From Cutibacterium porci (GTDB taxonomy: Bacteria; Actinomycetota; Actinomycetes; Propionibacteriales; Propionibacteriaceae), in NCBI RefSeq assembly GCF_009696315.1, contig NZ_VUMG01000002.1, forward strand, positions 674,562-738,561: a stretch of 64,000 nt of DNA. The letters are read 5' to 3'. A program made the translations under genes and the position numbers. Each line of letters begins with the position of its first letter. The stretch's first letter is position 1. This document shows, in pieces, positions 1-10,382 of the stretch. The notes under the pieces were generated by a model that was given only the letters and a program-made list of their open reading frames with translations, had not been told where the DNA came from and searched no databases.

Positions 1-21
1 GGATGAGACAGGGGATGTAGA

Positions 22-1290
22 TCAGACACGGGTGCCACCATCGACGACGCTCGTCACTCGACTCGGCTCAGTGCGTTGTATGGACGCGCGTCGAGCATCG
101 GGCTCGGTACGGGCACAGGCCAGCAACACTCCTACGGCCAGCAGCTCCGACACCAGCGCAGATCCACCAATAGAAATGAATGGCAGAGGAACGCCCACAA
201 CCGGCAGAAGGTTTAGCGATACGGACATATTGATGAGAGCCTGAGCTGCAATCCAGGCGACGGCCGCCGACGCAGCCGAACGCCGGAACAGCGAATCGTG
301 CCGCATCGCAGTACGCACACCGGCCCATATCAACAACACAAACAGCACAATGACGCCAAGGGTGCCCAACAACCCCATTTCCTCACCAATAACAGCGAAA
401 ACGAAGTCGTTTTGAGCGCCGTCATATAGGCCGCCCCATTTTTGCCGAGAGGCACCAATGCCCACTCCCCACCAACCGCCGGTCGCCAGAGCATAAATCG
501 CCGATAGCGGCTGCTGAGAGGTGGTGGCACCATTATCTGGGTGAAAGAAAGACACCACGCGTTGGGCGCGATACGGGGTGATAGCAACAAACATCAGCAC
601 CGCTACCAGTCCCAAGCCGATAAGGAGGCCTAAATAACGCTTGGGCACTCCAAAATTCCACATCTGGGCCAGCATGATAAGCCCAATAATCATTGTGGTA
701 CCGAGGTCTCCTTGAACCATAACAAACAGACCGACGACCGCGTAGAGACCAAGGTAATACCCCACGCCCTTCCACGTCGCCATCTCCTCGCGACGCGACG
801 ACATGTAACTTGCCCCGATGAGCACCAGAGCGAACTTTGCGAATTCTGAGGGTTGTAAACTCACCGACCCCACAGACAGCCACGACTGGTTCCCTTTCCC
901 AGCATCTGAACCCAGCGCGGTGAGCACCAGCACGAGCATAAGGCACACTGCGGCATAGGCAATGCCGCCAAGCTTCCTCAGGTGAGCCTCCGATAGCCGC
1001 GACACCACGACGGCGCCAATGGCACCTATTACCAGAAACAGTGCCTGACGAAACGCAAAATGATAGGGCCCGTACCCCAGAGATTGTGAATACACCGACG
1101 ACGACGACAACCCCATCAGCACGCCGATACCACACAGCAGCACAGTAGAAGCGAGGATGACGTAATAGTCCAAAAACGGCTGAGCCAGTAGGTGCGATGA
1201 ACTGTCACCACTATCGAGCCGCAGCAGGTGCGTCAACCACCGTCCGGAACGTCGAGTGGCGGGATTCACAGATCTTTCAGCCATCGACAT
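22..1290 (-). CDS. ftsW: Peptidoglycan glycosyltransferase FtsW
   Basis: SEDS-family, multi-pass membrane glycosyltransferase that polymerises lipid II at the division septum together with the transpeptidase FtsI encoded in the same operon. About ten hydrophobic segments are visible. Family signatures are present: the KWG...FVFAVIGEE loop and, near the C-terminus, [15 protein letters not shown]. About 422 residues from the ATG at 1290, a usual length. I chose this start (or the ATG at 1284) because the longer reading frame would run about 70 bases into murD; with 1290 the overlap with the murD stop is 14 bases, consistent with translational coupling. It is last in the visible dcw operon. murG would be expected just beyond the window edge, but this cannot be seen. 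RodA is the main alternative, but the dcw context favours FtsW. Confidence 0.93.
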   Translation of the reverse strand: MSMAERSVNPATRRSGRWLTHLLRLDSGDSSSHLLAQPFLDYYVILASTVLLCGIGVLMGLSSSSVYSQSLGYGPYHFAFRQALFLVIGAIGAVVVSRLSEAHLRKLGGIAYAAVCLMLVLVLTALGSDAGKGNQSWLSVGSVSLQPSEFAKFALVLIGASYMSSRREEMATWKGVGYYLGLYAVVGLFVMVQGDLGTTMIIGLIMLAQMWNFGVPKRYLGLLIGLGLVAVLMFVAITPYRAQRVVSFFHPDNGATTSQQPLSAIYALATGGWWGVGIGASRQKWGGLYDGAQNDFVFAVIGEEMGLLGTLGVIVLFVLLIWAGVRTAMRHDSLFRRSAASAAVAWIAAQALINMSVSLNLLPVVGVPLPFISIGGSALVSELLAVGVLLACARTEPDARRASIQRTEPSRVTSVVDGGTRV

Positions 1291-2758
1291 CTGGCCCGTC
1301 AACCTGTCGAGCAGCATTGGCGAAGTCATCACCGCGTGCGGCATAGCCCGGCCATATATCCAGACTGGCGCAGCCGGGAGCCATCAAGACGGTGTCACCG
1401 GGGCGAGCCATCCGGGCGGCCTCGTGGACCGCACGCGCCATCGATTCGCGGGACATATCGTCAATGACGACGACCGGAACCTCTGGAGCGTGCTTAGCCA
1501 ACGACGTCGCGACGATGTTGCGGTCAGTTCCCAGCACTATTGCCCCACGCAGCTTGCTGGCATGAGTAGTCACGAGATCATCGAAGCTCGTGCCTTTGGC
1601 CTGACCACCAGCGATCCACACAATGTGCTCAAAAGCGCGCATCGACGAATTCGCAGCGTGGGGATTCGTCGCCTTGGAATCATCGACCCAGGTAATACCC
1701 CCAGCCTGATGTACCGTCTCGATGCGGTGCCCGCCAAGATGCAAGTCACGCAACCCCTGTCCAACAGCGGTCGCGGGAACCCCGAAAGAACGAGTTAACG
1801 CCGCAGCAGCCAACGCATTTTCGACGTTGTGAGGAGCAAAGGGATGCACGTCCTCAAGACGAGCCAACTCCAGAGCCGAGGTCGCGCGCTGTTTAACGAA
1901 AGCGCGATCCACAATAAGGTCGTCCACGACTCCGATCATGGAAGGCCCGGGAGTTCCAGTCGTGAACCCGATCGCCCGCGCTCCTTCAACGACGTCAGCC
2001 TCCTCCACCATATGCTCGGTAGCGGGGTCAGCAACGTTATATATGCAGGAATTGGTCACTTGATGGTAAATGCGAGCCTTATCGGCAGCATAGGAACCAA
2101 ACGGATCTGACTCGTGGGCGTACCACTCCAGATGGTCTTGTTGAAGGTTGAGCACGGCCGCGGAATGTAGGGATAACGAGTTCGACCAATGCAGCTGGAA
2201 GCTGGACAGCTCCACAGCAAAAACGTCGTAATCAATCTCGTCAGCCATGGCCTCTAGGATGGGGCGGCCAATGTTGCCCACAGCGCAGGCCCTCAAACCG
2301 GCGGCACGAAGAATTGACTCAGTCATCTGAGTGGTCGTCGTCTTACCGTTGGTGCCCGTAATCGCTAGCCATGGAACAATGCGATCAGGGTGCATAAGGC
2401 GCCAAGCCAACTCGGGCTCGCCCCATACTGGGATGCCGTGGGCGAGGGCCTGGGCTACCAGCGGTTGGGTAGGACGCCAACCAGGCGAGACGATGACAAG
2501 GTCGGTCTGCTCTGGGAGCGCGGATGCTGATCCGGGGCCCAGACGCACGTCAGCACCGAGGACCTCCAATAGCCCACCCTTGTCACGGTGGGAGTCGTCG
2601 TCGGAATCGTCGAGGACGAGAACCTTGGCGTCAAGCTCAAGCAATGCGTCAGCAGCGGCATAGCCAGACGTACCTAAACCAGCGACGACGACATGCACAC
2701 CAGACCAGTCGAAAAGCCGGTCGGCCGTACTCAGATCAACGGTGTTGGAAAACCTCAC
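1277..2758 (-). CDS. murD: UDP-N-acetylmuramoylalanine--D-glutamate ligase MurD
   Basis: Cytoplasmic ATP-dependent ligase adding D-glutamate to UDP-MurNAc-L-alanine, the second step of stem-peptide assembly. The central ATPase P-loop [11 protein letters not shown] lies near residue 135, and the C-terminal domain has the [10 protein letters not shown] motif typical of MurD. About 493 residues, slightly long for the family. The start is the GTG at 2758, which overlaps the mraY stop as GTGA; upstream in-frame codons fall inside mraY and encode a non-conserved cysteine/arginine-rich stretch. It sits between mraY and ftsW in the dcw operon and probably depends on reinitiation of ribosomes leaving mraY. 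Confidence 0.95.
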   Translation of the reverse strand: MRFSNTVDLSTADRLFDWSGVHVVVAGLGTSGYAAADALLELDAKVLVLDDSDDDSHRDKGGLLEVLGADVRLGPGSASALPEQTDLVIVSPGWRPTQPLVAQALAHGIPVWGEPELAWRLMHPDRIVPWLAITGTNGKTTTTQMTESILRAAGLRACAVGNIGRPILEAMADEIDYDVFAVELSSFQLHWSNSLSLHSAAVLNLQQDHLEWYAHESDPFGSYAADKARIYHQVTNSCIYNVADPATEHMVEEADVVEGARAIGFTTGTPGPSMIGVVDDLIVDRAFVKQRATSALELARLEDVHPFAPHNVENALAAAALTRSFGVPATAVGQGLRDLHLGGHRIETVHQAGGITWVDDSKATNPHAANSSMRAFEHIVWIAGGQAKGTSFDDLVTTHASKLRGAIVLGTDRNIVATSLAKHAPEVPVVVIDDMSRESMARAVHEAARMARPGDTVLMAPGCASLDIWPGYAARGDDFANAARQVDGPDVDG

Positions 2759-3825
2759 TGCCCTGCCACCCATTCTGCATAGAAGATTCCTAAACCAGCT
2801 GCAACAGCCAGACCGCAAATAATCCAGAACCTGATAACAACCGTGACCTCAGCCCACCCCTTCAACTCGAAATGATGGTGCAAGGGAGCCATCTTAAAGA
2901 CTCGTTTGCCACCAGTAATCTTAAACACGCTGACCTGCAACATTACTGAGACTGTCTCAATGACGAAGAGAGCACCGATAATCACTAGAAGAAGCTCTGT
3001 ACGGCTGACGATAGCCATACCGGCAACAGCACCACCGAGAGCCAGCGATCCGGTATCACCGAGGAAGATTTGAGCAGGCTTGGCGTTCCACCATAGGAAT
3101 CCGAAACATGCGCCAGCGATGGCGACGGCAACCACCGCAATGTCGTGGGGATCACGCACCGCATAGCAGTGGCTGCCCGCAGTGGCTGGCCGAGAACACC
3201 ACTGGTTGAACTGCCAGATACTTAGAAGGGTATAGGCCCCAAAAACCATCGTGGAAGCACCAGTAGCTAAACCATCAAGACCGTCGGTCAGGTTGACAGC
3301 ATTTGAACTGCCAGCAATGAGAAGTATCACCCAAATGACGCCCAGCCAGATTGGCAAGTGGAGCCAGGAAATATCGCGCAGGAAAGAAATAGCCGGCGAC
3401 GCTGGCGTCACCCCGTGAGTATCAGGGAAATACATCACTCCGATAGCAAATGTAATGGCGACAAAAGCCTGGCCAAGGAGTTTTCCCTTGGGTTTAAGAC
3501 CCAAGGAACGCTGTTTGGATATCTTCGTCCAGTCATCGAGAAAACCGATGAATCCCAATCCGGCAAATAGCCACAACACTAGCAGTGCCGACACGGAAGG
3601 ATGGGTCCACGTGACCAGGTGTGCCACGAGATAGGCCAACAATACGGAGACAATAATGACGACACCCCCCATCGTTGGAGTGCCCTTCTTTGTCTTGTGA
3701 GTCGTCGGGCCGTCGTCACGGATGAACTGGCCATACCCCCTGGCAGCAAGCCAGTGGATGAACCACCGCGTGCCGACAAGGGTGCCGACCATGGACACCG
3801 CGCCAGCGAGCAGGATGTTCTTCAC
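2755..3825 (-). CDS. mraY: Phospho-N-acetylmuramoyl-pentapeptide-transferase MraY
   Basis: Integral membrane enzyme transferring phospho-MurNAc-pentapeptide to undecaprenyl phosphate to make lipid I. Ten or so hydrophobic helices are interspersed with family motifs: PTMGG near residue 50, [10 protein letters not shown] near the middle, [12 protein letters not shown], and the PLHHHFE loop near the C-terminus. Its 356 residues match the family. It begins with GTG at 3825 overlapping the murF stop (GTGA) and ends in the same kind of overlap with murD. A hydrophilic loop with a few extra residues around position 215 ([11 protein letters not shown]) is less conserved and may be lineage-specific. 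Confidence 0.96.
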   Translation of the reverse strand: MKNILLAGAVSMVGTLVGTRWFIHWLAARGYGQFIRDDGPTTHKTKKGTPTMGGVVIIVSVLLAYLVAHLVTWTHPSVSALLVLWLFAGLGFIGFLDDWTKISKQRSLGLKPKGKLLGQAFVAITFAIGVMYFPDTHGVTPASPAISFLRDISWLHLPIWLGVIWVILLIAGSSNAVNLTDGLDGLATGASTMVFGAYTLLSIWQFNQWCSRPATAGSHCYAVRDPHDIAVVAVAIAGACFGFLWWNAKPAQIFLGDTGSLALGGAVAGMAIVSRTELLLVIIGALFVIETVSVMLQVSVFKITGGKRVFKMAPLHHHFELKGWAEVTVVIRFWIICGLAVAAGLGIFYAEWVAGQ

Positions 3826-5279
3826 GCCTGGGCCTCCCCTTCCTCAAACACGTCGCGTCCTACTCGTTCCAAGGCCAGACCTCTCGAGGCCTTAAGTAAG
3901 ACGACATCGTGCGAGGTCCAACCTATCGACTCGGCAGCCTCTTCCACCGTGGTGACGATCACACGTGCGCCTTCAGCTCGAGCACCATCGGCAATGTTCT
4001 CGGCCTCATCGCCAACGGCGATAATGACGTCGAATCCGGCCTGGGCCGCATGCCGGCCAGCCTGTGCATTAAGGCGGGCGGAGTCTGCCCCAAGCTCGAG
4101 CATGTCACCTAAGACGGCGACTCCCCTAGTCTGAGGGTCTCGCGCCCGGCGCGTCGCCAACACATGCCCCATCGCTGTCAACGACGCCGTCATCGAGTCT
4201 GGATTGGCGTTGTAGCAGTCCTCAACCAGCACCAGGCCGTCGGCACGTTCGCGCAGTTGCATTCTCATAGCTGACCGGGACACGGCGTCACTCAGCGCCT
4301 CGGAAATACGGGTGACAGCTTGGCCATCAGCCCCGTCATTCATGGTGAGTGCCGCCAACACAGCAGCAGTGGCGGCCACAGCATTCGCGACCTGGTGAGC
4401 GCCCATGGTCTTTAGGTGAACACGACGCCGCCACGTCGACTCGCCGCAGCGCGCGACAAGGGTGAAAGCGTGACGATCGAGGTCGTCAGCATGGATTGAT
4501 TCGGCCCACACCTCAATCTCGGCATCTGGGCGACGATGGTCAGCGTCAGGGCTGAACCATGCGATATATCCGCAGGTGCGCGTTGCCATCTCAGCGACGA
4601 GGTGGTCGGCGGCGTTAAGTACGGCCCAGCCGTCAACGGTGAGAGCTTCAACAATCTCGCCCTTAGCCTGAGCAATGGCTTTGCGCGAACCAAATTCGCC
4701 CAAGTGAGCGGTTCCGACGTTAAGCACCATAGCGACATCGGGAGCAACGATGGACGTCAGCCAAGCGATGTGACCTCGACCGCGTGCGCCCATCTCCGAG
4801 ACCAAATAGGACGTGTTCTCGTCGATGCGACACGCCGTCAGAGGAACTCCAATTTCGTTGTTGAACGATCCAACCGGCGCCACCGTCGGGCCGAACGCCT
4901 CGAGTATCTGGGCCAGCATGTCCTTAGTGCTTGTCTTGCCACTGGACCCAGTTAACGCGATAGTGCGCATTCCGCGGTCTCGCTCCGTTGCCACGACGTG
5001 ACGCGCCAGACGAGATAGACCGGCTTGGCCGTCGTCGACGATGAGATGCGGAATCTGTGCGCCTGTGCTGCGCGTGGCTATCACGGCAACGGCACCAGCG
5101 GCCTGGGCGGCCTGAGTAAAGTCATGACCATCGACCCGGGCTCCGGGAAGAGCAACAAACAGAGCGCCCGGAGTCGCCTGACGAGTATCAATGACGACAT
5201 CCGGACCCACCTGGACAGAATCATTAACCGGTGCTGCCTCGACCCACTGAGCGAGGGTGGCAATGTCGAGAACTCTCAT
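3822..5279 (-). CDS. murF: UDP-N-acetylmuramoyl-tripeptide--D-alanyl-D-alanine ligase MurF
   Basis: Adds D-Ala-D-Ala to the UDP-MurNAc tripeptide, completing the pentapeptide in the cytoplasm. The P-loop GSSGKTSTKDM is followed by NNEIGVPLTA, and the C-terminal domain holds YNANPDSMTASL, all characteristic of MurF. About 485 residues. The ATG at 5279 (MRVLDIATLAQWV) forms an ATGA overlap with the murE stop; the longer reading frame would extend inside murE, so it was rejected. It lies between murE and mraY in the dcw operon. Confidence 0.95.
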   Translation of the reverse strand: MRVLDIATLAQWVEAAPVNDSVQVGPDVVIDTRQATPGALFVALPGARVDGHDFTQAAQAAGAVAVIATRSTGAQIPHLIVDDGQAGLSRLARHVVATERDRGMRTIALTGSSGKTSTKDMLAQILEAFGPTVAPVGSFNNEIGVPLTACRIDENTSYLVSEMGARGRGHIAWLTSIVAPDVAMVLNVGTAHLGEFGSRKAIAQAKGEIVEALTVDGWAVLNAADHLVAEMATRTCGYIAWFSPDADHRRPDAEIEVWAESIHADDLDRHAFTLVARCGESTWRRRVHLKTMGAHQVANAVAATAAVLAALTMNDGADGQAVTRISEALSDAVSRSAMRMQLRERADGLVLVEDCYNANPDSMTASLTAMGHVLATRRARDPQTRGVAVLGDMLELGADSARLNAQAGRHAAQAGFDVIIAVGDEAENIADGARAEGARVIVTTVEEAAESIGWTSHDVVLLKASRGLALERVGRDVFEEGEAQA

Positions 5280-6865
5280 CGCGCCTGATCCTCCTCGTTC
5301 CGCCGCACCACGGCTTTCCATTCAGCCCGGATAACCTCACGATCGTCGAAAGGCAGCACCTCACTACCGATGTGCTGCCCGGTCTCATGCCCCTTGCCGA
5401 GGACGCAGACCACATCGCCAACCTTCGCCATCCGGAGGGCTTCATTGATTGCTTCGCGGCGGCGTCCCCCGTCGACCACAATGACGTCGTCGCCAGCGGC
5501 ATCGTGGGCGCCTTCCAACACAGCTGCGCGAATCACCGCCGGATCTTCAGTACGCGGGTTGTCGTCAGTAACGATGACAATGTCGGCGCGCTCTGCGGCA
5601 ACCTGACCCATGGGACCACGCTTGGCCACATCGCGATCTCCACCAGCACCGAGCACAGCGAGAAGACGGCCACCATCGACTGACGTGCGAGCAGCATCAA
5701 GGGCTGATGCAATCGCCTGCGGGGTATGCGCAAAATCCACCAGGGCCGTTGGCGCCTCAGCCCCAAGGTCGACCCGCTCCATGCGGCCAGGAACCTGAGC
5801 GGACGCCAGGCCATCTGCCACATCGTCAAACGTAAGCCCAGCAGCCTCGAGCATCGCCAAAGCCATGGCGGCATTGCGAACGTTGAACTCCCCTGGCAGG
5901 GACAACTCAAGGGTGCGCTTGCCCGACGGAGTATTGACGTCGAAAACCGCCCCAGCGGCCGCCGCATGCCACGACGTCACCTGGTAGTCAGAAGCATGGT
6001 GGATGGAGGTCGTCACAACGGTAACTCCGCTGGCCTGCATCCGCTCAACTAGTTGACGACCACGCGAGTCATCGACATTGATGACACCAACGCGGGCCAA
6101 CTCGGGAGTGAATAACCGAGCCTTGGCCTCAAAGTACTCATCAAGAGTCTTATGGAAATCCAGATGGTCACGACCGAGGTTGGTAAACGCCACTACATCA
6201 AAACAGGTTCCGTCTACCCGCTGTAAAGCCAGCGCGTGCGACGACACCTCCATAACAACGTCGGAAGCCCCTCGCTCAGCCATCGCCGCGAATAAGCCTT
6301 GCAGGTCTGGGGACTCTGGTGTCGTGACAGTTGTGCGAGCACTGGGCAATTCATCACCGTCGAGCCGGAATCCAATCGTGCCAATCGTCCCGACATGACG
6401 ACCAGCCGCTCGTAACCCGGCCTCCACGAGAAAGGCCGTGGTGGTCTTGCCGTTTGTTCCGGTGATACCAAACATTGTCATCGCATCAGAGGGATGCCCA
6501 AAGATCATGGCAGCCGCAACAGCCATGGCAGCACGCGGATCATCCGCGACGATGACTGGTACTCCCGCACCTGCGGCCAAGGTGGCGCCCTCAACGTCAG
6601 TCAGCAGCGCTACCGCACCTGACTTGGCAGCAGACGCAGCAAACGTCGCACCGTGAGCGTGCAGCCCGTGCAGGCCGACATAGAGATCGCCTGGATGGAC
6701 CTGCCGAGAATCCAAGGTGATGCCGGTAATCGTCGGTCCGTGAGCATCAGCTCGACAATCATCGAGACAGGCCACCAGATCAGCCCACGCGACAGGGTCT
6801 ACCTGGGATGGGCGGAGGGCGGCACCAGCCGGTGGAATAGGGGTGGCAGTAGGTTCAGGGCTCAC
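5276..6865 (-). CDS. murE: UDP-N-acetylmuramoyl-tripeptide synthetase MurE
   Basis: Adds the third amino acid of the stem peptide. The P-loop [10 protein letters not shown] and the DDNPRTEDP motif are visible; a DNPR motif is associated with diaminopimelate-adding enzymes rather than lysine-adding ones. Which DAP isomer is used cannot be told from the sequence, although Cutibacterium is known for LL-DAP. The protein has 529 residues and ends with a GKGHE motif region. It starts with GTG at 6865, overlapping the ftsI stop as GTGA. The N-terminal 30 residues are proline/alanine-rich and not conserved. Confidence 0.95.
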   Translation of the reverse strand: MSPEPTATPIPPAGAALRPSQVDPVAWADLVACLDDCRADAHGPTITGITLDSRQVHPGDLYVGLHGLHAHGATFAASAAKSGAVALLTDVEGATLAAGAGVPVIVADDPRAAMAVAAAMIFGHPSDAMTMFGITGTNGKTTTAFLVEAGLRAAGRHVGTIGTIGFRLDGDELPSARTTVTTPESPDLQGLFAAMAERGASDVVMEVSSHALALQRVDGTCFDVVAFTNLGRDHLDFHKTLDEYFEAKARLFTPELARVGVINVDDSRGRQLVERMQASGVTVVTTSIHHASDYQVTSWHAAAAGAVFDVNTPSGKRTLELSLPGEFNVRNAAMALAMLEAAGLTFDDVADGLASAQVPGRMERVDLGAEAPTALVDFAHTPQAIASALDAARTSVDGGRLLAVLGAGGDRDVAKRGPMGQVAAERADIVIVTDDNPRTEDPAVIRAAVLEGAHDAAGDDVIVVDGGRRREAINEALRMAKVGDVVCVLGKGHETGQHIGSEVLPFDDREVIRAEWKAVVRRNEEDQAR

Positions 6866-8775
6866 GGCTGGTACTCCAAAGGTTCCTTGCGCGCTTTGTC
6901 GGTGGACGGTTGCACACCGTATCGCGGTAACGCGACGGACATGAGTTGCCGCGCCGCTGGCTGTGCCACCTCTGCGCCAGTATGTCCATTGCTAGGCTGA
7001 TTGATGACAACGTAGGTGAGGATACGCGGTTTCTCGATCGGAGCGACGGCAACAAACGACGATATGTACCCGCGGTAGCAACCGCACGCAGGATCAATCC
7101 GTTGGGCAGTGCCTGTCTTGCCACCCATTCGATAATCCGGGATGGGTCGGTCCTTGACCGTAGACACCACATTTTCCATCATGTCTCGAACCTGTTCAGA
7201 GGCTTGTTGTGAAATGACTCTACGGGTCGTCGTTCCTGGTATCTCGACAGACTCACCGTGACCGTCAGTGGCCGACTTAATAATCGTCGGAGAGTGGTAG
7301 ACCCCACCATTGACAATTCCAGCAACGGCAGCAGCTTCCTGAAGAGCCGTCACTGATAATCCTTGACCGAACGCAATTTGATCTCGCGTGTAGTCGGGCA
7401 TCTTGGCAGTAGGGATTTGCCCACTGGCCTCACCGGGCAATCCGATCCTGGTTGGAGCTCCTAATCCGAATGCCTTGAGATAGGACACCATCGTCGACTT
7501 GTCCATCTTTCGAGCAAGCAATGCCGTCCCGATATTTGACGAATGCACCAGCACGCCGCGAGTAGTAAGGTGCTCGGTGCCGTGGGGCTCGGCGTCGGTA
7601 ATCTTGCCGCCACCAGATGACAAGGCAGATGGGACGACGACATGGCTATCGGGGGAAATGATTCCTCGATCGACTAACGCGGCCATCGTCAGGACTTTTT
7701 GCACCGATCCCGGTTCATACGCATCCTGGATGGCACGATTGCGGGTCTGATTCTCCTTGGCTTTTCCAGGACTATTAGAGTCAAAAGTGGGCATTGACGC
7801 CATCGCCAAAACTTCACCATTAGTGACGTCCATCGTGATGACTTCGCCGCTCTTCGCTTTCGCGTTCTTAAGAGCCGCATCGAGCGCCGACTGCGCCATG
7901 AGTTGAAGTTGGGAATCAATGGTAAGGGTGTAGCTCGTCCCGTCGACTGCAGGAACGAGGGTATTAGCACCCAAGGGAATACGTCCCCAGGTCGAGGCCT
8001 CGTACGATTCCTTACCCGGTATACCAGAAAGCTGCTTATTATGGGAGTATTCAAAACCACCCGCTCCCTTGCCTTCAGCATTTACGAAGCCGACGACGTT
8101 GGAAGCGACAGACCCTGACGGATAGTTACGAATGGGATCATTCGAGCTGAATACCCCGTACCATCCACCCTTCTTCATATCTTCTTTGATGAGGTCGAAG
8201 GTGTAGCTATCGACGTGGTGTCGCACTACCGAGTAGCGACTTAGGTTCCCCTTAGCATCCGTGGCCGTGACGGCCTTGCGGTAGTCCTCGGGCTTTCCGC
8301 CTAGCCGCAGGGCGAAGATCTTTGCGACAGCCTTCGGTGCGGCGGCGGCCTTCTCCCGTTGCTCGGCAGTCATCGTCACCCGTTCGTCAACACCGTTGCG
8401 GGAGATCATCCGAGGATCCACAAAGACTAAAACCGCAGGCCGCGTTTGCGCCAGCACAATGCCATTGCGATCGCTGAGTTGACCTCGGTTGGGCTGCAGA
8501 TCGTAGGTGTATTTCATTCTCGCCGCCGCGGACGCCGCGTAGGCGGGTGCCTTGATGGCTTGCAGTTGCAGAGCACGACTGGCCAAGCCCACAGCTAGCA
8601 CGAGGAATCCCGCTAAGAAGATCGTCAAGCGGCTGCGCTGGGACCCCAGTCCGAGAGACGAATTGCGACGAGTCTGTCGACCGCGAGAGCCAGATCGCGC
8701 TCCTTTGGGGGCACGGCTGGATACGGGCGGCCTAGCGGAACCAGGCCGAGATTGGGGGCGCCGAGAGTCGCTCAC
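6862..8775 (-). CDS. ftsI: Septal penicillin-binding protein (FtsI/PbpB, class B transpeptidase)
   Basis: Class B penicillin-binding protein that cross-links septal peptidoglycan, working with FtsW. A basic, arginine-rich cytoplasmic N-terminus of about 50 residues precedes one membrane anchor (FLAGFLVLAVGLASRAL), then a dimerisation domain and the transpeptidase domain. Catalytic motifs are visible: SVQK (SxxK, in EPGSVQK), SSN (SxN) and KTGTAQ. It has 637 residues and no PASTA repeat at the C-terminus. The GTG start at 8775 overlaps the stop of the upstream ftsL-like gene (GTGA). Confidence 0.95.
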   Translation of the reverse strand: MSDSRRPQSRPGSARPPVSSRAPKGARSGSRGRQTRRNSSLGLGSQRSRLTIFLAGFLVLAVGLASRALQLQAIKAPAYAASAAARMKYTYDLQPNRGQLSDRNGIVLAQTRPAVLVFVDPRMISRNGVDERVTMTAEQREKAAAAPKAVAKIFALRLGGKPEDYRKAVTATDAKGNLSRYSVVRHHVDSYTFDLIKEDMKKGGWYGVFSSNDPIRNYPSGSVASNVVGFVNAEGKGAGGFEYSHNKQLSGIPGKESYEASTWGRIPLGANTLVPAVDGTSYTLTIDSQLQLMAQSALDAALKNAKAKSGEVITMDVTNGEVLAMASMPTFDSNSPGKAKENQTRNRAIQDAYEPGSVQKVLTMAALVDRGIISPDSHVVVPSALSSGGGKITDAEPHGTEHLTTRGVLVHSSNIGTALLARKMDKSTMVSYLKAFGLGAPTRIGLPGEASGQIPTAKMPDYTRDQIAFGQGLSVTALQEAAAVAGIVNGGVYHSPTIIKSATDGHGESVEIPGTTTRRVISQQASEQVRDMMENVVSTVKDRPIPDYRMGGKTGTAQRIDPACGCYRGYISSFVAVAPIEKPRILTYVVINQPSNGHTGAEVAQPAARQLMSVALPRYGVQPSTDKARKEPLEYQP

Positions 8776-9230
8776 CGTTGACCCACCTCAGGCTTAGCCG
8801 TCCCTCCAATGACTCCTGGCACCTCCTTGCCATCGACCCTGGTCTGTGTTCCGATGACGTTGCCAGTGCGCAGGTCAATATAAGACCCATAAGGATTAGG
8901 CCTCATGCCGAGTTTCTTGGCCTCGTGCTGAAGGTTCTGCGGGCCATGCAGGTGATCGACCTGTGTCGTCAACACAGCCTGCTGATGGCGCAACACGTTC
9001 AGATCGCGCGTCTCCTGAGCGATTTGCATGGACTGCGCCTGAATAGTCGTATTAAGAACTAACAGTCCAGCTAATCCGGCAGCCAGCATGGCGACGACGA
9101 GAATAGCGAAGCCAAGTCGGCCCATTCGTCGTTGACCGATCGGCAGTGCGCGCAGAGTTGGACGCGTCGAGGTAGGACGCGAGGTAGCCGCTTTGGCCTG
9201 CTGTGGACGCGGTGCTGGTTCGGCGCTCAT
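8772..9230 (-). CDS. FtsL-like septal membrane protein
   Basis: Small bitopic division protein of 152 residues: a proline/arginine-rich cytoplasmic N-terminus, one membrane helix around residues 40-65 (LVVAMLAAGLAGLLVL) and a short extracytoplasmic coiled-coil-like segment with QxxxL heptads. This is the architecture of FtsL, which bridges FtsQ/DivIC with FtsI and FtsW. Sequence conservation in this family is poor, so the call rests on topology and its place between rsmH and ftsI. The start forms an ATGA overlap with the rsmH stop. Confidence 0.78.
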   Translation of the reverse strand: MSAEPAPRPQQAKAATSRPTSTRPTLRALPIGQRRMGRLGFAILVVAMLAAGLAGLLVLNTTIQAQSMQIAQETRDLNVLRHQQAVLTTQVDHLHGPQNLQHEAKKLGMRPNPYGSYIDLRTGNVIGTQTRVDGKEVPGVIGGTAKPEVGQR

Positions 9231-10234
9231 CGGCTCTCCTTGCTCGCATATTGACGGTTACCAGATCGGGGTCGAACCCTCTCAATGACCCGCAACCGTG
9301 CCGAGGCGGATCGTGGATTAGTGGACACTTCGTCGGCATCAGGACGCTCAGCTCCCCGAGTAATCGGGCTGAATTGGGCAGCCATCGATTCAGGGACCAT
9401 CGGTAACCCGGCTGGGGCAGTGTCGGCGCATGCCTGCCGGAAAACCTCTTTGACGAGACGATCTTCTAGGGAGTGGTAAGCCAGCACCGCTATCCGGCCA
9501 CGAACGTTGAGTCGATCGAGAGCACGTGGCAGCACTGCGGGCAGGGTGTCCATCTCCCGATTGACGGCAATCCGCAGGGCCTGAAACGTCCGCTTCGCGG
9601 GGTGACCAGAGCGTTTGTACCGCACTGCGGCAGGAATGGCCTCTGTAATGACCTCAACGAGTCGCCCCGACGTCTCGAAAGGCTGACGATCACGCTCGGT
9701 GACGATGGCATGAACAATGCGATCAGCGAACTTTTCCTCGCCATACTCACGAAGTATGCGCACCAGATCGCCAGGATCAGATTCATTAAGGATCTGGGCA
9801 GCAGTGCGACCAGTGGACTGGTCCATCCGCATGTCCAGTGGGGAGTCAACGGAGTACGAGAATCCGCGATCGACCTCGTCAATGTGAAGAGAAGACAGTC
9901 CAAGGTCAAGGAGCACGGAGTCGGCATACTCCAGCCCGAGATCGTCAAGCACCGCAGGGAGTTCATCATGAACAGCATGGACAAGATGAATGCGGTCCGA
10001 GAAAGGCTTTAGCCGCGCTCCGGCCATCGCTAGGGCCTGTTGATCGCGATCGATACCGACGAGCTGAACGTCAGGGAATCGTCTCAAAACGGCCTCAGCA
10101 TGACCGCCCATACCGAGGGTGCCATCGACGTGGACGCGGCGGCCATTCTCTAGCGCGGGAACGAGAAGCTCAAGAATGCGGTCGCGCATGACGGGGATGT
10201 GAATAGCATCGCTGCCGATAGCATCGGTCGCCAT
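9227..10234 (-). CDS. rsmH: 16S rRNA (cytosine(1402)-N4)-methyltransferase RsmH (MraW)
   Basis: S-adenosylmethionine-dependent enzyme that methylates N4 of C1402 in 16S rRNA. The SAM-binding motif DGTLGMGGHAEAVL lies near residue 30, followed by VGIDRDQQAL. The C-terminal LSYHSLEDR-type motif is present as LAYHSLEDRLVKE. About 335 residues from the ATG at 10234, which is preceded by a good ribosome-binding site (GGGGAGGGG). A longer open frame reads through the inverted repeat upstream and encodes a meaningless proline/glycine-rich extension, so it was rejected. Confidence 0.95.
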   Translation of the reverse strand: MATDAIGSDAIHIPVMRDRILELLVPALENGRRVHVDGTLGMGGHAEAVLRRFPDVQLVGIDRDQQALAMAGARLKPFSDRIHLVHAVHDELPAVLDDLGLEYADSVLLDLGLSSLHIDEVDRGFSYSVDSPLDMRMDQSTGRTAAQILNESDPGDLVRILREYGEEKFADRIVHAIVTERDRQPFETSGRLVEVITEAIPAAVRYKRSGHPAKRTFQALRIAVNREMDTLPAVLPRALDRLNVRGRIAVLAYHSLEDRLVKEVFRQACADTAPAGLPMVPESMAAQFSPITRGAERPDADEVSTNPRSASARLRVIERVRPRSGNRQYASKESR

Positions 10235-10291
10235 GAGTATCCCCTCCCCGGCATGGACTGCCAGCAACGTCTTCGACCGGTGTCGGTAACT

Positions 10292-10379
10292 CGTGATCCG
10301 AGGTTCCGTGCCGGCTGAACCACCTGGCACAGGGGAAGTCGTGTCAGGGGGCCCGGTCGGCACGGAGCCACGGATCACG
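10292..10379 (-). repeat. Long imperfect inverted repeat between mraZ and rsmH
   Basis: Arms at 10292-10313 and 10358-10379 pair at 20 of 22 positions. Inside the loop a second stem is possible (about 10323-10330 with 10341-10348, CCTGGCAC/GTGTCAGG, one mismatch). The mraZ stop codon lies immediately upstream in the transcript, and rsmH starts about 57 bases after the hairpin. There is no run of U after the stem, so it does not look like a classical Rho-independent terminator. A partial terminator, an RNase processing site or a structured leader controlling rsmH are all possible; this is inference. Confidence 0.7.
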
Positions 10380-10382
10380 AGG

